Of a stretch of DNA of 64,000 nt, positions 36,631 to 45,779 are shown piece after piece. Both the position numbers and the translations under genes were made by a program. Each line of letters starts with the position of its first letter. Position 1 is the stretch's first letter. The notes under the pieces are model-generated. The model was not told where the DNA came from and made no database searches. It saw only the letters and a list, made by a program, of their open reading frames with translations. Origin of the DNA: Pyrenochaeta sp. MPI-SDFR-AT-0127 (Eukaryota > Ascomycota > Dothideomycetes > Pleosporales > Cucurbitariaceae); NCBI GenBank assembly GCA_020747015.1, contig JAGTJM010000098.1:1-64000 (forward strand), read 5' to 3'.

Positions 36631-36740
36631 GATGTGCTTTGGTAGTAGTAAAGAGTATAGCGAATTCCACTTCGGCTGCTGCATAATCTGTATATTCTCC
36701 TCCTAAATCTGCATATCCTCCTCCCAAAGCACCTATCCTC
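36631..36740. repeat. imperfect inverted repeat flanking a 20-bp direct repeat
   Basis: GATGTGCTTTGG at the left faces CCAAAGCACCTATC at the right. Between them the motif AATCTGYATATYCTCCTCC occurs twice. The block is less mutated than its neighbours and lies just upstream of the Gypsy insertion. It might be a small MITE. Confidence 0.4.
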
Positions 36741-36780
36741 CCTGCCTTAAATATCGCTCTCTCGAGGATATCGTAGATAT

Positions 36781-37078
36781 TGTAACGACACAGGTGCTAG
36801 AGGGCTCCGAAACGGATCCGAGTGCAACTCAAAGGCATATGGGAGTGCGTGCTGCGGTGGATAACCAAGAACACCTCTATTCCTATAGGTCTGATACGGA
36901 AGGACAAGAAGAACTTGTCCTACTATCTACTGCTAAAGAGCTATACTTATGTATGGAGAAATAGGGGTAACGGGGCCTAATCGGGACGATATCGGAGGCA
37001 GGTCCGATATCCTCCAAATAAACCTCCCTTCTTATAGGAACGCGTGTGCGTCTCTATTTCTATGTGACGTTCGTTACA
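36781..37078 (-). repeat. 3' LTR of the intact Gypsy (298 bp)
   Basis: TGTAACGA...TCGTTACA ends. Identical, as far as I can read, to 43618-43915. On the plus strand it directly precedes the antisense ORF and might act as its promoter. Confidence 0.95.
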
Positions 37079-37092
37079 TTACCCCCCTCCTT
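37079..37092 (-). other. polypurine tract
   Basis: Minus-strand AAGGAGGGGGGTAA abuts the 3' LTR. This is the expected plus-strand DNA primer of an LTR element. Confidence 0.75.
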
Positions 37093-37332
37093 AGGAGAGA
37101 TAGTCCCTATCTCTTAGGGAGCCGGAAGGGCAATGTGTAGTACTCTCAGATGTCTTTCTCGATAGATTTCGAGTCCGTTCCGAATCAGATCCGAATCAGG
37201 GCTGACCTCAATTCTGCGCTTGCCTTAGGTCCAAGTCGCCTTCACCTTGAGTTGGCCGTTTGCTCGTTAGTATGATCAAAATAATCCCGCTCGCTGCAGC
37301 TGCTTTCTCCTCCTTACACACCACTTCCTATC

Positions 37333-37389
37333 GTAAGAGCCTACGCCTGAATCCTATCCGATACTGTTTCTCAGCTAACTGTTGCTCAG
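37333..37389 (+). other. candidate intron upstream of the antisense ORF
   Basis: GTAAGAG at 37333, a branch-like GCTAACTG at 37375-37382 and an acceptor CTCAG ending at 37389 make a 57-nt intron of typical fungal size. It would lie in the 5' leader of a plus-strand transcript from the LTR. Inference only. Confidence 0.35.
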
Positions 37390-37453
37390 CTACACCCACG
37401 ATGCCCATTCCTGTGCCCCCGGGGCTCTACCCGCGGCCCATAGGGTCATTTGC

Positions 37454-38059
37454 ATGCGCGCCGTAAGGGCTTTGGCCCGCGGCAAAAATATCGAGTTCGG
37501 ATTCCCCTCGGAGGGATCCAAGAAGTGTACATATTGTACACAGGGCAACGAGGTTTGCCGCCCGGTTCCCCTATATGCGGGTCGGGAGTACGAGGAGCTG
37601 GAGGCTGCCCTCGATCGCAGGTCTGCTGCCGAGGAGCGGATGGAGTTTGAGGAGTTGGGGGAGGAGGAGGAGGAGGAGCTGGAGGATGTGACGGCTGCTG
37701 TGGTTTCGGCGGCGTTACGGCTTGGGACTGTGGTGCAGGTGGCGACTGCGCAGGTCAAAAGCCTAACCGCTGTCGAGCTGCTGCATGCTGCTCACCTTCG
37801 CCAGGAGGAGCAGGCGGAGGAGATTCGGGCCATGGGGGCCAAACTGGCTGAGTTGACGGGTGTGGTTGCTCAGTTGGTCACGGTGATGGGCGCGGTGGCG
37901 GGCACTTTGGTGCCTCCTCCCCCGGGTCCAGCGGCGCGTGGGCGAGGTCGGAAGCCTCGCGGAAGGAATACGGGGGCAACGTCGTTGTCGGTTGCTGGAG
38001 GGTTGGATGAGGCCCCTCCTGCCGCTCAGTCGGAGAGCGAGTTGGAGACGGGCCCATGA
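37454..38059 (+). CDS. antisense ORF of the Gypsy element, cysteine-containing coiled-coil protein
   Basis: 201 codons from ATG 37454 on the strand opposite to gag-pol, convergent with pol (77-base gap to 38136). It has MRAVRALARGKNIEFGFPSE, then a small Cys motif KKCTYCTQGNEVC, then EYEELEAALDRRSAAEER. An acidic run (EELGEEEEEELED) and a long helical, probably coiled-coil part (about residues 75-145) follow, with a Pro/Arg-rich tail (PPPPGPAARGRGRKPRGR). A second short frame starting at ATG 37401 (MPIPVPPGLYPRPIGSFACA) ends in CAP-stop just where this one starts. Joining FACA to VRALAR by a small shift would give a longer Cys-rich protein, so the ORF may carry an old frameshift. Antisense ORFs are known in other Gypsy lineages. 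Function unknown. Confidence 0.55.
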   Translation: MRAVRALARGKNIEFGFPSEGSKKCTYCTQGNEVCRPVPLYAGREYEELEAALDRRSAAEERMEFEELGEEEEEELEDVTAAVVSAALRLGTVVQVATAQVKSLTAVELLHAAHLRQEEQAEEIRAMGAKLAELTGVVAQLVTVMGAVAGTLVPPPPGPAARGRGRKPRGRNTGATSLSVAGGLDEAPPAAQSESELETGP

Positions 38060-38135
38060 TGGGAACGTTGGGATCCGAAAGGACTCCGAGACAGGTTCTT
38101 GTTGTGGTAGTTGTACTAGGCTTTGCGGGGAGCTT

Positions 38136-41100
38136 CTATAGTGCAATACCACCCATCTCTCTGAACTCAATTTGATCATCTGCAAGTGCCGTGAGATCCT
38201 CAATACCCTTCTCCCAAGCAGTGATCCATTTATGTAGACTCCTTGGGGGTCCTGGCCGATTCGGATACTTATCGTGGAAGTCCCGAAGCTTATAAGGTGC
38301 ACCCATGAAGTTCGAGGCGTTATACCAAACCGGGTCCGGGTCGTGTCCAACCCACTTGACCTTGTATTTCAGTTTTGAGCGGTAAAGCTTGCTTGCCAGG
38401 ATTTCCTCTACCTCCCATTCCTCGACGCCTTGTATTGGCGTACTAGGCGGTTTCGGAGCCTCTTGCCCTGGTAGGGGATCGGAGGGATCCTTACAGAGTA
38501 CATCTGGTGCGAAAACGTCGTGGATCTTTGAGCCGTGAGGTAGTTTCAGCCTGTAGGAGTGGCCTACTTGTTCGAGCACTTCGAAGGGACCCTCCCACTG
38601 TTCGGATAGTTTTCGGCTGGGGCGGTTGGCTGTAAGGTTCTTTGTTGACAGGTAAACTTTATCACCAACAACCCAGTTGATGGGCTTGCGGTGACGATCT
38701 ACAACGGATCTCATTCGGTCCTGAGCCTTCTCTATATTCTTTTTCGCCTCCTGCCACGCGTCGTGCATACGAGTAGCAAGGGCTAGAGCCTCCTTGTCAT
38801 TCAGTATCTCAGAAAAGGTTGACTTTGTAGGTTGGGCCCAGTCCCAACTCTGGCGTGGTTCGGAGCCGAACAGGACTTGGTACGGTGTCATTTTGAGCGT
38901 GTCATGTGGTAGCGTGACTTGAGCTCGATCAATCATGGGCAACAGTTCGCTCCAATTGTCCTGATAATAGGATACGAAGGGCCTCAGCCTTTGATCCAAG
39001 TATTTGTTCATGATCTCTGTTTGCCCATCGGTTTGTTTATGATAGGCCGTAGATAGTTTCACCTTGACGCCTATGATCCGACAGAATTCGGACCAGAATC
39101 GGGACACAAACTGGGGACCGCGATCGGATACTATACTTTCAGGCGTGTGCCCGAAACGATAGATCCATTGGATGAACAGGGCGGCCATGCCTCGGGCGTC
39201 GATAGTCTTATGGCAAGGGATAGTGGTGGCCTGTTTGGATAAGCGGTCGATAATAACCATTACCTGATCGTATCCGGAGCGGTCTCGGGGGAACTCCTTA
39301 AAGTCGATACATAGATGTTGCATGGGTCTATCAGGGGCAGGGAGCGGCTGCAGGTAACCAGGGAGTCGGTTCTGTCTCGGATGGCCTCGTCGGCAAGGGA
39401 CGCAGTTCCTCACGTAGCGTTCACAGGTAGCTCCCATGCCTTTCCAGTGATAACGGCGAGATAGGAGCCGATACGTCTTAGAGGCACTGGGGTGGGCGGA
39501 GGAGATCTGGTCATGGACCTCCCTGATGAGACGGGTGTAAAGCGAGGAGTCGATGGGTACACAAAGTCGATCTCCATAGAGTAGGAGTCCGTTCTCTATC
39601 CGATATTGCTTTGGCAGGGTTTTTCGTTCTTCTATGAAGGAATTCCGATTTTCTTGGAGGAGAGCCTCAATCAGCTCTAGGGAGTCCAAGTTCATGACGT
39701 CCTGGAGAGGAGCGATCGCTGAAATGGTTGACTCTTGCAGAGGATGGTCCTTCAAGTAGCTCACTGCCAGGTCGGAGTTGATACGGGTGTGCAATCTCTC
39801 AGGACCTAGTAAAATACGTGAGCGGTTATCCTTCTGTGCTGCTTTGACACTATCAACCTCCTGTTCGCGTCGACTCAGGATATCTGCCCTGGCATTACTT
39901 GCGCCTGGCGTATATTCGATTCGGAAGTTAAACGGTGCCATAACCTCTGCCCAACGGGCTTGTCGTGCATTTAGTACTTTGGTAGTCATGAAGTATTCAA
40001 GGGACCGGTGATCTGAGTACACTTGGATCCGGTGTCGAACCGTAGACAGTTCGGGCCTCCATTTCGCGAACGCGTACACAATCGCAAAGAGTTCTTTATC
40101 ATGGATTTCCCAGTTCAGTTCGGATCCAGATAGGGCATGACTATAGAAGGCAACAGGATACCACTTTTCGTTAGGGTGCCTTTGGGACAGAACTCCTGCG
40201 ATTACGCCGTCAGATGCGTCTGTTTCCATCTTCGTTTCGTATTCGGCGTCGAAATGGGCCAGGGTCGGGATTGCTAGAAGAGCGGCTTTGATTTCATCAA
40301 ATGCTCGCTGGCAGTCAGGGGACCATACGAAGGGATTCGCTGGGCTCTGAAGAGCGATCATTGGCTTTGCAATGCGTGAGAAGTCTTTAACGAATTGCCT
40401 GTAGAATCCAGCAAACCCTAGGAACGACTTTATGCCCGTAATCGTGGTGGGTTCGGCCCAGTTTCGGAGGACTTCGACTTTGACAGGATCTACCTCAATT
40501 CCCTTGTTCGTCAAGATATATCCCAAATATCTAGTACGAGTCACATGAAATTCGCTCTTCTTGATATCTACCTGGAGACCAGCTATCCGAAGTCGCTCCA
40601 GAACCTTACGAACGTGTTCCTGATGAGTCGGGGCGTCTTCGGAGTAGATTAGGATATCGTCTAGGTAGGCCACGCAGAAATCATCCAGATAGTCAATCAA
40701 AACGTCGTTCATGTATCTTTGATAGGTGGCGGGCCCGTTACAGAGTCCAAAGGGTAAGACCTTACATTTATAGCTACCGTAACGGGTCCGAAAGGACGTG
40801 TACTCTTCAGATTCGGGATCCATCCTGATCTTATTGAAGGCGGCACGGATATCAAACTTGGTGAAGATCTTAGCCTTAGACGGTCTTGACAATAACTCGT
40901 CTATGCGGGGTATCGGATAGGCATCTTTGCGCGTGAGGTTGTTCAACTTTCGATAGTCCACGCAGATACGCAATCCTCCTCCTGGTTTCTTGACAGCGAG
41001 AATTGGAGAAGCAAAGGGGCTCTGACTTGCTTCGATGAAACCCTTCCGAAGGTGCTCGAGTACATAGGCCTTAATAGCCTCCAGCTCTGCTTGATTCTGC

Positions 41101-42092
41101 TTATATAATGGGGGATAAGTGTTTGGCAAAGGTTCCTCAAGCACGATCTTGTGGTCGTAAGAGCGAGAAGGGGGCATCTTGTCAGCGTCTACCTTGTTGA
41201 ACACGTCCCGATACGGATGGTAACAGGAGGGTAGTCGGTCCTCAATCAGCTGTGCGTTCTCGGGCTCATCCTCATAATCTTGGAGCAATCGATCAATTTC
41301 GTACAGGCTTGTGGTAAAAAACTCGTTCTCTGGCTTTTTGAGATTGAAATGGAAAGCGTTAGCCGAAATCAGGGCGACTCGAAAGGCAAGCGGGGTAACG
41401 GGGGGCTTTCGGATAGGGGACTGCTCAGGCTTCGGCAGGATAGCACAGCGCCTTGGAGCAGGCAGCTTGAGCATGCCTCGAATCCGGCAAAGCGAGTGTG
41501 GGCTATTATTCTCCCGATACTCCTCCTTATCCCATAAGGCATCTCGTCGTTGTATATCCAGCTCGACTTGCCCCGCAGGAGCGGTTGGGTGGAGCCGCAT
41601 AGGGATAGGGGGCGAGGGGTCATAAGAGACTGGATATTGTGGAGGCCACACCATCCGTAAGCGATCCGTATCGAGCATGATCCTGAAGCGTTTCAGCCAA
41701 CGAAGGCCGATGATACAATCCTGAGCGCCCAGGTCGAGGATGACAAAGGGGCAATTGAGAATCTTGCGTCCATCGATCTTCAAATGCAGGCGAATGTAGT
41801 GAGTGACGCTAGAAGATATCTGATCCTTGAAGCCTCGAACCATGACCTGGTAGGGTAGCTTTCGGATAGGTTGTCGAAGTGCCACAGAAATGGAAGAAGC
41901 AATCTTGGAATTAAGAAATAAGTAACCTTGGGCTCCCGTATCCACCAGGGAACGGAGCTGTACCCCAAGGTTATTGTGACATAGAATGGAAGAAATAAGG
42001 AAATGAGAGCCACGGAACAAACGAGAGAGATTGAGACTGGACAGGTCATATTGGCTTAGGCCCGGGAAGGATCGTCCTCCCGGGCGGCGTCG
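38136..42092 (-). CDS. pol: Pol polyprotein (protease, RT, RNase H, integrase, chromodomain), made by -1 frameshift
   Basis: The frame is open from the slippery site at 42092 to 38136 (1318 codons), and there is no suitable ATG near its start. Numbering from Leu at 42020: protease LVDTGAQGYLF at 25-35, RT with YLDDILIYS at about 447-455, RNase H with METDASDG near 597. The integrase has a zinc-binding HHCC region (HDQISSAHPS...CVPC) and the catalytic core CIDFKEF, SDRGPQF, KQTDGQTEIMN near 900-1000. A chromodomain (WEVEEILASK, YKVKWVGHDPD, WYNASNF) lies at about 1200-1245. The chromodomain marks the chromovirus branch and usually steers insertion toward modified chromatin. All catalytic motifs are present, so it looks functional. 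The Gag-Pol fusion would have 1731 residues. Confidence 0.95.
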   Translation of the reverse strand, partial: RRRPGGRSFPGLSQYDLSSLNLSRLFRGSHFLISSILCHNNLGVQLRSLVDTGAQGYLFLNSKIASSISVALRQPIRKLPYQVMVRGFKDQISSSVTHYIRLHLKIDGRKILNCPFVILDLGAQDCIIGLRWLKRFRIMLDTDRLRMVWPPQYPVSYDPSPPIPMRLHPTAPAGQVELDIQRRDALWDKEEYRENNSPHSLCRIRGMLKLPAPRRCAILPKPEQSPIRKPPVTPLAFRVALISANAFHFNLKKPENEFFTTSLYEIDRLLQDYEDEPENAQLIEDRLPSCYHPYRDVFNKVDADKMPPSRSYDHKIVLEEPLPNTYPPLYKQNQAELEAIKAYVLEHLRKGFIEASQSPFASPILAVKKPGGGLRICVDYRKLNNLTRKDAYPIPRIDELLSRPSKAKIFTKFDIRAAFNKIRMDPESEEYTSFRTRYGSYKCKVLPFGLCNGPATYQRYMNDVLIDYLDDFCVAYLDDILIYSEDAPTHQEHVRKVLERLRIAGLQVDIKKSEFHVTRTRYLGYILTNKGIEVDPVKVEVLRNWAEPTTITGIKSFLGFAGFYRQFVKDFSRIAKPMIALQSPANPFVWSPDCQRAFDEIKAALLAIPTLAHFDAEYETKMETDASDGVIAGVLSQRHPNEKWYPVAFYSHALSGSELNWEIHDKELFAIVYAFAKWRPELSTVRHRIQVYSDHRSLEYFMTTKVLNARQARWAEVMAPFNFRIEYTPGASNARADILSRREQEVDSVKAAQKDNRSRILLGPERLHTRINSDLAVSYLKDHPLQESTISAIAPLQDVMNLDSLELIEALLQENRNSFIEERKTLPKQYRIENGLLLYGDRLCVPIDSSLYTRLIREVHDQISSAHPSASKTYRLLSRRYHWKGMGATCERYVRNCVPCRRGHPRQNRLPGYLQPLPAPDRPMQHLCIDFKEFPRDRSGYDQVMVIIDRLSKQATTIPCHKTIDARGMAALFIQWIYRFGHTPESIVSDRGPQFVSRFWSEFCRIIGVKVKLSTAYHKQTDGQTEIMNKYLDQRLRPFVSYYQDNWSELLPMIDRAQVTLPHDTLKMTPYQVLFGSEPRQSWDWAQPTKSTFSEILNDKEALALATRMHDAWQEAKKNIEKAQDRMRSVVDRHRKPINWVVGDKVYLSTKNLTANRPSRKLSEQWEGPFEVLEQVGHSYRLKLPHGSKIHDVFAPDVLCKDPSDPLPGQEAPKPPSTPIQGVEEWEVEEILASKLYRSKLKYKVKWVGHDPDPVWYNASNFMGAPYKLRDFHDKYPNRPGPPRSLHKWITAWEKGIEDLTALADDQIEFREMGGIAL
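38911..38923. other. unoccupied MITE target site in the intact Gypsy
   Basis: AGCGTGACTTGAG is the single-copy form of the sequence duplicated around the MITE at 17438. It documents precise insertion with an 8-bp duplication. Confidence 0.9.
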
Positions 42093-43330
42093 TTTCCCAA
42101 CCGAATTGGATCCGTGTCGTAACTTTCCACAGCGTCCTCGAATTCTTCTTCCTCTGGTTCAATCTGGTGAACCCGTGGTTTAGGACATTCGTTGGCATAG
42201 TGTCCAGGGTCGCCACAATTGTAGCAGTTGCCTGGGGTCCTTTCTCTATCCGGTGCGGGTGTCTTTGAGGCCGGGCGATATACGGCGGGCTTGAAAGACT
42301 GCGTAGCACTTGATGAGGGGGCTATATAGGTTGTCTTCCGGATAGGGTCCGTAACAGGTCGTTGCATGATCCGAGCACTGTTTCGAGGAACATTGGTAGG
42401 AGAGCTTACGACTGGATAGTTCTTCCGCTCCATATCGTATGCTGTTAGGTGCTCCACCATCTGTTCGAAGGAGTTATTCCAGAGGCGCTTGAATCCTAGG
42501 TTAGGTACTCGAAGGCCGGGGACGATCTTGATCCATAGGTAGTGAAACCACTCCGACTTAGGTACGTGTCCTTTCACAGCCGCGCTCAGAAAACGTGCCT
42601 TAAAGAGAGCAAAAGTTTCCTCTTTCCCTTGTTGTAATCGGTCGAACAGTGCTCTGTTCTCTGCCATCTCATTTCCAGTGATGAAATAGGATTTTAGAAG
42701 GTCGATCATCTGTTCAGCGATCTGGAAGCCGTCCACAGGGGAGTCGGCTAGGTATCGGGGCTCCAGGTATTCTCTTGCTAACCCTGTGGTATGCCCCCAT
42801 ACTAAGGCCATGCGTGCGCGCTCCGTCCGATAGTGATCTGAGTTGATCTCGAGTCGGTCTCGTATCGAAGCTTGCCATTGTCTGAAGCTAGGGTTCTTCC
42901 CATCGCTAAGATCGCTGATGGGAGGCGTCTTTTCTGACCTTATTATTCTGCCCATGAGTTCTGGGGGAAGCGTCACTGAAGGAGAGCGGATCTCTCGTGG
43001 GTTCGTGGTCGGGGGTGTTTCGGTGGTGGGTAGGGGCTGATCGGGCTCAATGGAGCTAGAGATAGGCCGAGCGCTAAGTTTGTTCAGTTCTGCACGAACT
43101 CGATCCAGTTCACGCTGCAACTCAGCAATCCTCGCGTCAGGTCCGATTGTGTTCCGATTCTCTACCATTGTTGATTGTGCGTCAGACTCTGTTTCCTGTT
43201 CAGAGTGACCCTCTATTTGCTCATCAGCCTCAGGCTGCGCGATAATTTTCGACTGGGCGGCCTGCTGCCGCGTCGATCTTGATGAGGACGATGCTCCTGT
43301 TTGAGCTGATCCTTGTTTGGGGGGAGACAT
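42056..43330 (-). CDS. gag: Gag capsid/nucleocapsid protein
   Basis: 424 codons from ATG 43330. The frame stays open a little further up (to 43393) but without an ATG, and a TAA stops it just beyond. The N-terminal third is Gln/Ser/Glu-rich with a short coiled coil (RIAELQRELDRVRAELNKL). The capsid core contains FRQWQASIRDRLEI, YLADSPVDGFQIAEQMIDLL and the LFDRLQQGKEETFALFKARF region. A CCHC zinc knuckle CYNCGDPGHYANEC lies near the C-terminus, followed by an acidic tail. It stops at TAA 42058-42056 directly after the frameshift hairpin. It packages the RNA and builds the virus-like particle. Confidence 0.92.
   Translation of the reverse strand: MSPPKQGSAQTGASSSSRSTRQQAAQSKIIAQPEADEQIEGHSEQETESDAQSTMVENRNTIGPDARIAELQRELDRVRAELNKLSARPISSSIEPDQPLPTTETPPTTNPREIRSPSVTLPPELMGRIIRSEKTPPISDLSDGKNPSFRQWQASIRDRLEINSDHYRTERARMALVWGHTTGLAREYLEPRYLADSPVDGFQIAEQMIDLLKSYFITGNEMAENRALFDRLQQGKEETFALFKARFLSAAVKGHVPKSEWFHYLWIKIVPGLRVPNLGFKRLWNNSFEQMVEHLTAYDMERKNYPVVSSPTNVPRNSARIMQRPVTDPIRKTTYIAPSSSATQSFKPAVYRPASKTPAPDRERTPGNCYNCGDPGHYANECPKPRVHQIEPEEEEFEDAVESYDTDPIRLGNDAAREDDPSRA
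42061..42098 (-). promoter_or_regulatory. -1 programmed ribosomal frameshift signal (slippery site plus hairpin)
   Basis: The minus strand reads GGGAAAC at 42098-42092 with gag phase G_GGA_AAC, the canonical X_XXY_YYZ layout. After a 7-nt spacer comes a hairpin: CCCGGGAGGA (42084-42075), loop CGA, and TCC-T-TCCCGGG (42071-42061) with one bulged U. The gag stop follows 2 nt later. A -1 slip enters exactly the open pol frame. Confidence 0.85.
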
Positions 43331-43602
43331 CGGCTTAGGCTCCGATTCCCCTAGGTTATTGGTAGTCTCCGAGTTTCTACCCTGGCGCTCCACGCGACTT
43401 TCCCGAAGTTAATCCTCACGCAGTGGTGCAGGAAGTTCCAAACCTATAGGCTTCGGTCGTTGGGAGATCAAGGGGATCCCAACTTTGGAATGATAGACTT
43501 TAATCATAAACGGATCCGAATCGGATCGTATTAACGTAAGGGTTTAGACGTAATCTTTTCAAACAAAGCGATATTATTAAGAAGCCGTCACCGGCGGGGG
43601 CG

Positions 43603-43615
43603 AAGTTCTTCTTGT
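43603..43615 (-). other. primer-binding site complementary to the LTR (self-priming)
   Basis: Two bases after the 5' LTR the sense strand has ACAAGAAGAACTT. Its reverse complement AAGTTCTTCTTGT occurs in the LTR at 43753-43741 (sense). Thirteen of thirteen bases pair. This is the arrangement used by Tf1-type elements, where the 5' end of the mRNA primes its own reverse transcription. No tRNA 3' end was recognised there. Confidence 0.75.
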
Positions 43616-43617
43616 AA

Positions 43618-43915
43618 TGTAACGACACAGGTGCTAGAGGGCTCCGAAACGGATCCGAGTGCAACTCAAAGGCATATGGGAGTGCGTGCTGCGGTGGATA
43701 ACCAAGAACACCTCTATTCCTATAGGTCTGATACGGAAGGACAAGAAGAACTTGTCCTACTATCTACTGCTAAAGAGCTATACTTATGTATGGAGAAATA
43801 GGGGTAACGGGGCCTAATCGGGACGATATCGGAGGCAGGTCCGATATCCTCCAAATAAACCTCCCTTCTTATAGGAACGCGTGTGCGTCTCTATTTCTAT
43901 GTGACGTTCGTTACA
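43618..43915 (-). repeat. 5' LTR of the intact Gypsy (298 bp)
   Basis: Contains the perfect palindrome GGACAAG-AAGAA-CTTGTCC at 43739-43757. In element sense a TATA-like AAGTATAG lies about 30 nt before the predicted 5' end of the transcript (43753), which would give U3 of 162 nt and R+U5 of 136 nt. Confidence 0.95.
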
Positions 43916-43920
43916 GATAT

Positions 43921-45779
43921 CCGGAGTATAGGTATCGAAAAGCTAAATAAAGTAGTTAATACCTATAACGGTATAATCCCGATTATATAGTTGTATAGGA
44001 TTTATATAAGTCTATATAGCTAGTAGTTAAGGTATACGGGCAGGGTAATAGCTAGCGTAGGCTAGACCCTAGGAATAGAGCTAGCGAGAGGAAATATTAT
44101 ACGTAAGAATCGCGAATATATAGAGTAGCTGATAGCTATAAGGGGGGTTAGTAATTTGCAGTTAGTGCGGGAGTATAATAAGGAGCTTAATTTAGGCTAT
44201 ACTATAATATAATGAGATAATAGATTAATTTAATTTAATTTACTCCTATTAGCTATTTAGGGCGCTAACCTAGGAGAGGAGTTATTAGGGATAGGGTTAA
44301 GTTTTATAGCATACGTGGTTACCTAATTACGAGATACTACGTATGAGATAATAAGCTATAGAAGACCTAGTAAGGTAGGTACGGTTTATTAACTAAACTA
44401 TATTATCTCTAAAGCTCTCTAACTGTAATATTAATAGATCTTGGCGTAGATTTCTATTACTGATATTTAATCTACGTTAGGAATATCGGCGCCTCTTTGC
44501 GTACTATATATTAGTGCTACGTCTAAACGTCCCGCGCCTAGCCGCCCTAATACTACTATTATTCGCAAATTATTTAATATACTAGCGTGATTTTTGGCGT
44601 AGTGCCTAGTAGGTACTAGTTAGCTACTAGGGACGTAAAATACTAGCGCTCTACCCTATTAGCGTAGTCGCCTTATAGGTTATACTATAATAGACTATTT
44701 ATTTAGAGTTTCTATATAAAACGGCTTATATATAAGTAAGCCTTAGTAGCCCCTACCTTAATATAATTACTAGCACGATAAAGGCATTTCTATTAAGTAT
44801 TATCTAAGATTCGAATCGCTAAAGCGATTGCTATCGCCGTATTATAGTGTAGAAATCTAGTTATAGAGATTAGTTACATTCTATTATCTATCCGGATGCG
44901 AAGCTATTAGCGAAATTACTTATCTAGCCTACCTACCTAGCTCTTAAAGTATCGTTATATTAGTATACTTAGCCTTAGTTTAGCTCTACTAGCGTAATAT
45001 TCCGTCTAGAGTATTACTACTGCGGTATAATAGATTAAGAGATACTAAGATAACCCCTAAACCTATCTACGTGTATCTATATAAAAATTATAGTCGTATA
45101 GTCGCTTACTCTTCTAATCCGCAAGGAGACCTTCTTTATAGTAATAATGAACCTCCCCTAATATAGAGCTACTACGATTATTTCTATCTATTATAATATA
45201 TACGCAGCTTTTATATACGTCTAGAGATCTAATAGAAATACTTAGGAGCTATAATTAGCTATAAGGGCTAATCTAGGCGCGGATTTATACGCGATTATTA
45301 TATAAACTAGTACTTTTATTAAAAATCCTCTAATTAGAGTAATTCTTATTAAAGCTAATATAATATTACCTATTTATAATTAAATCTAGCTTAGGATTAG
45401 AAGTAGTACTAAGATCCGCATAGCTACGGCGCTTATTAGTTAGCTAATATATTTCTAGCGTTTAAAGCGGTTAATATAGCTATCCTATATATATTAAGAT
45501 ATAGTCTAATATATAATAACCTTAATAGCTTCCTTACTCTTAAGCTCTAAAATCTACTATTATTCCCTCTACTAATAAAAGACCTAATTAGGCTTACTAT
45601 ATACCCGTGTCTTAAGTCTACTTAAGCTAATTCTAAGACTAAGTAGTAGCTAAGATCTAATCTTAGCTTATTAAGGGGGAATATAATAATATAAGAGGGG
45701 TATAAGATAAGATAGAGTACTATAGCCCTAGAAATTAGCGCCTACGCTTTAGTAAGTAGGTTAAGCGTCGCTAGTAGAA
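43921..45779. other. RIP-type decayed DNA
   Basis: Stops in all frames; no family recognised. It continues the sequence split by the intact Gypsy. Confidence 0.5.

Larger units (their letters stand above)
36781..43915 (-). mobile_element. intact Ty3/Gypsy chromovirus LTR retrotransposon
   Basis: 7135 bp, coded on the minus strand. The LTRs are 36781-37078 and 43618-43915; I see no difference between them, so the insertion is recent. Duplication GATAT lies at 36776-36780 and 43916-43920. Order in element sense: 5' LTR, self-primer site, gag, -1 frameshift signal, pol (protease, reverse transcriptase, RNase H, integrase, chromodomain), antisense ORF on the opposite strand, polypurine tract, 3' LTR. 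No RIP damage is seen, whereas the paralog at 15296 is fully mutated. Confidence 0.96.

Noticed and set aside
37763..38350. 195-codon minus-strand frame overlapping the antisense ORF and pol end
   Set aside because: His/Arg/Ser-rich composition typical of a shadow of two overlapping real frames.
43600..43617. tRNA primer-binding site
   Set aside because: No match to a common tRNA 3' end was seen, whereas complementarity to the element's own LTR is 13 of 13.
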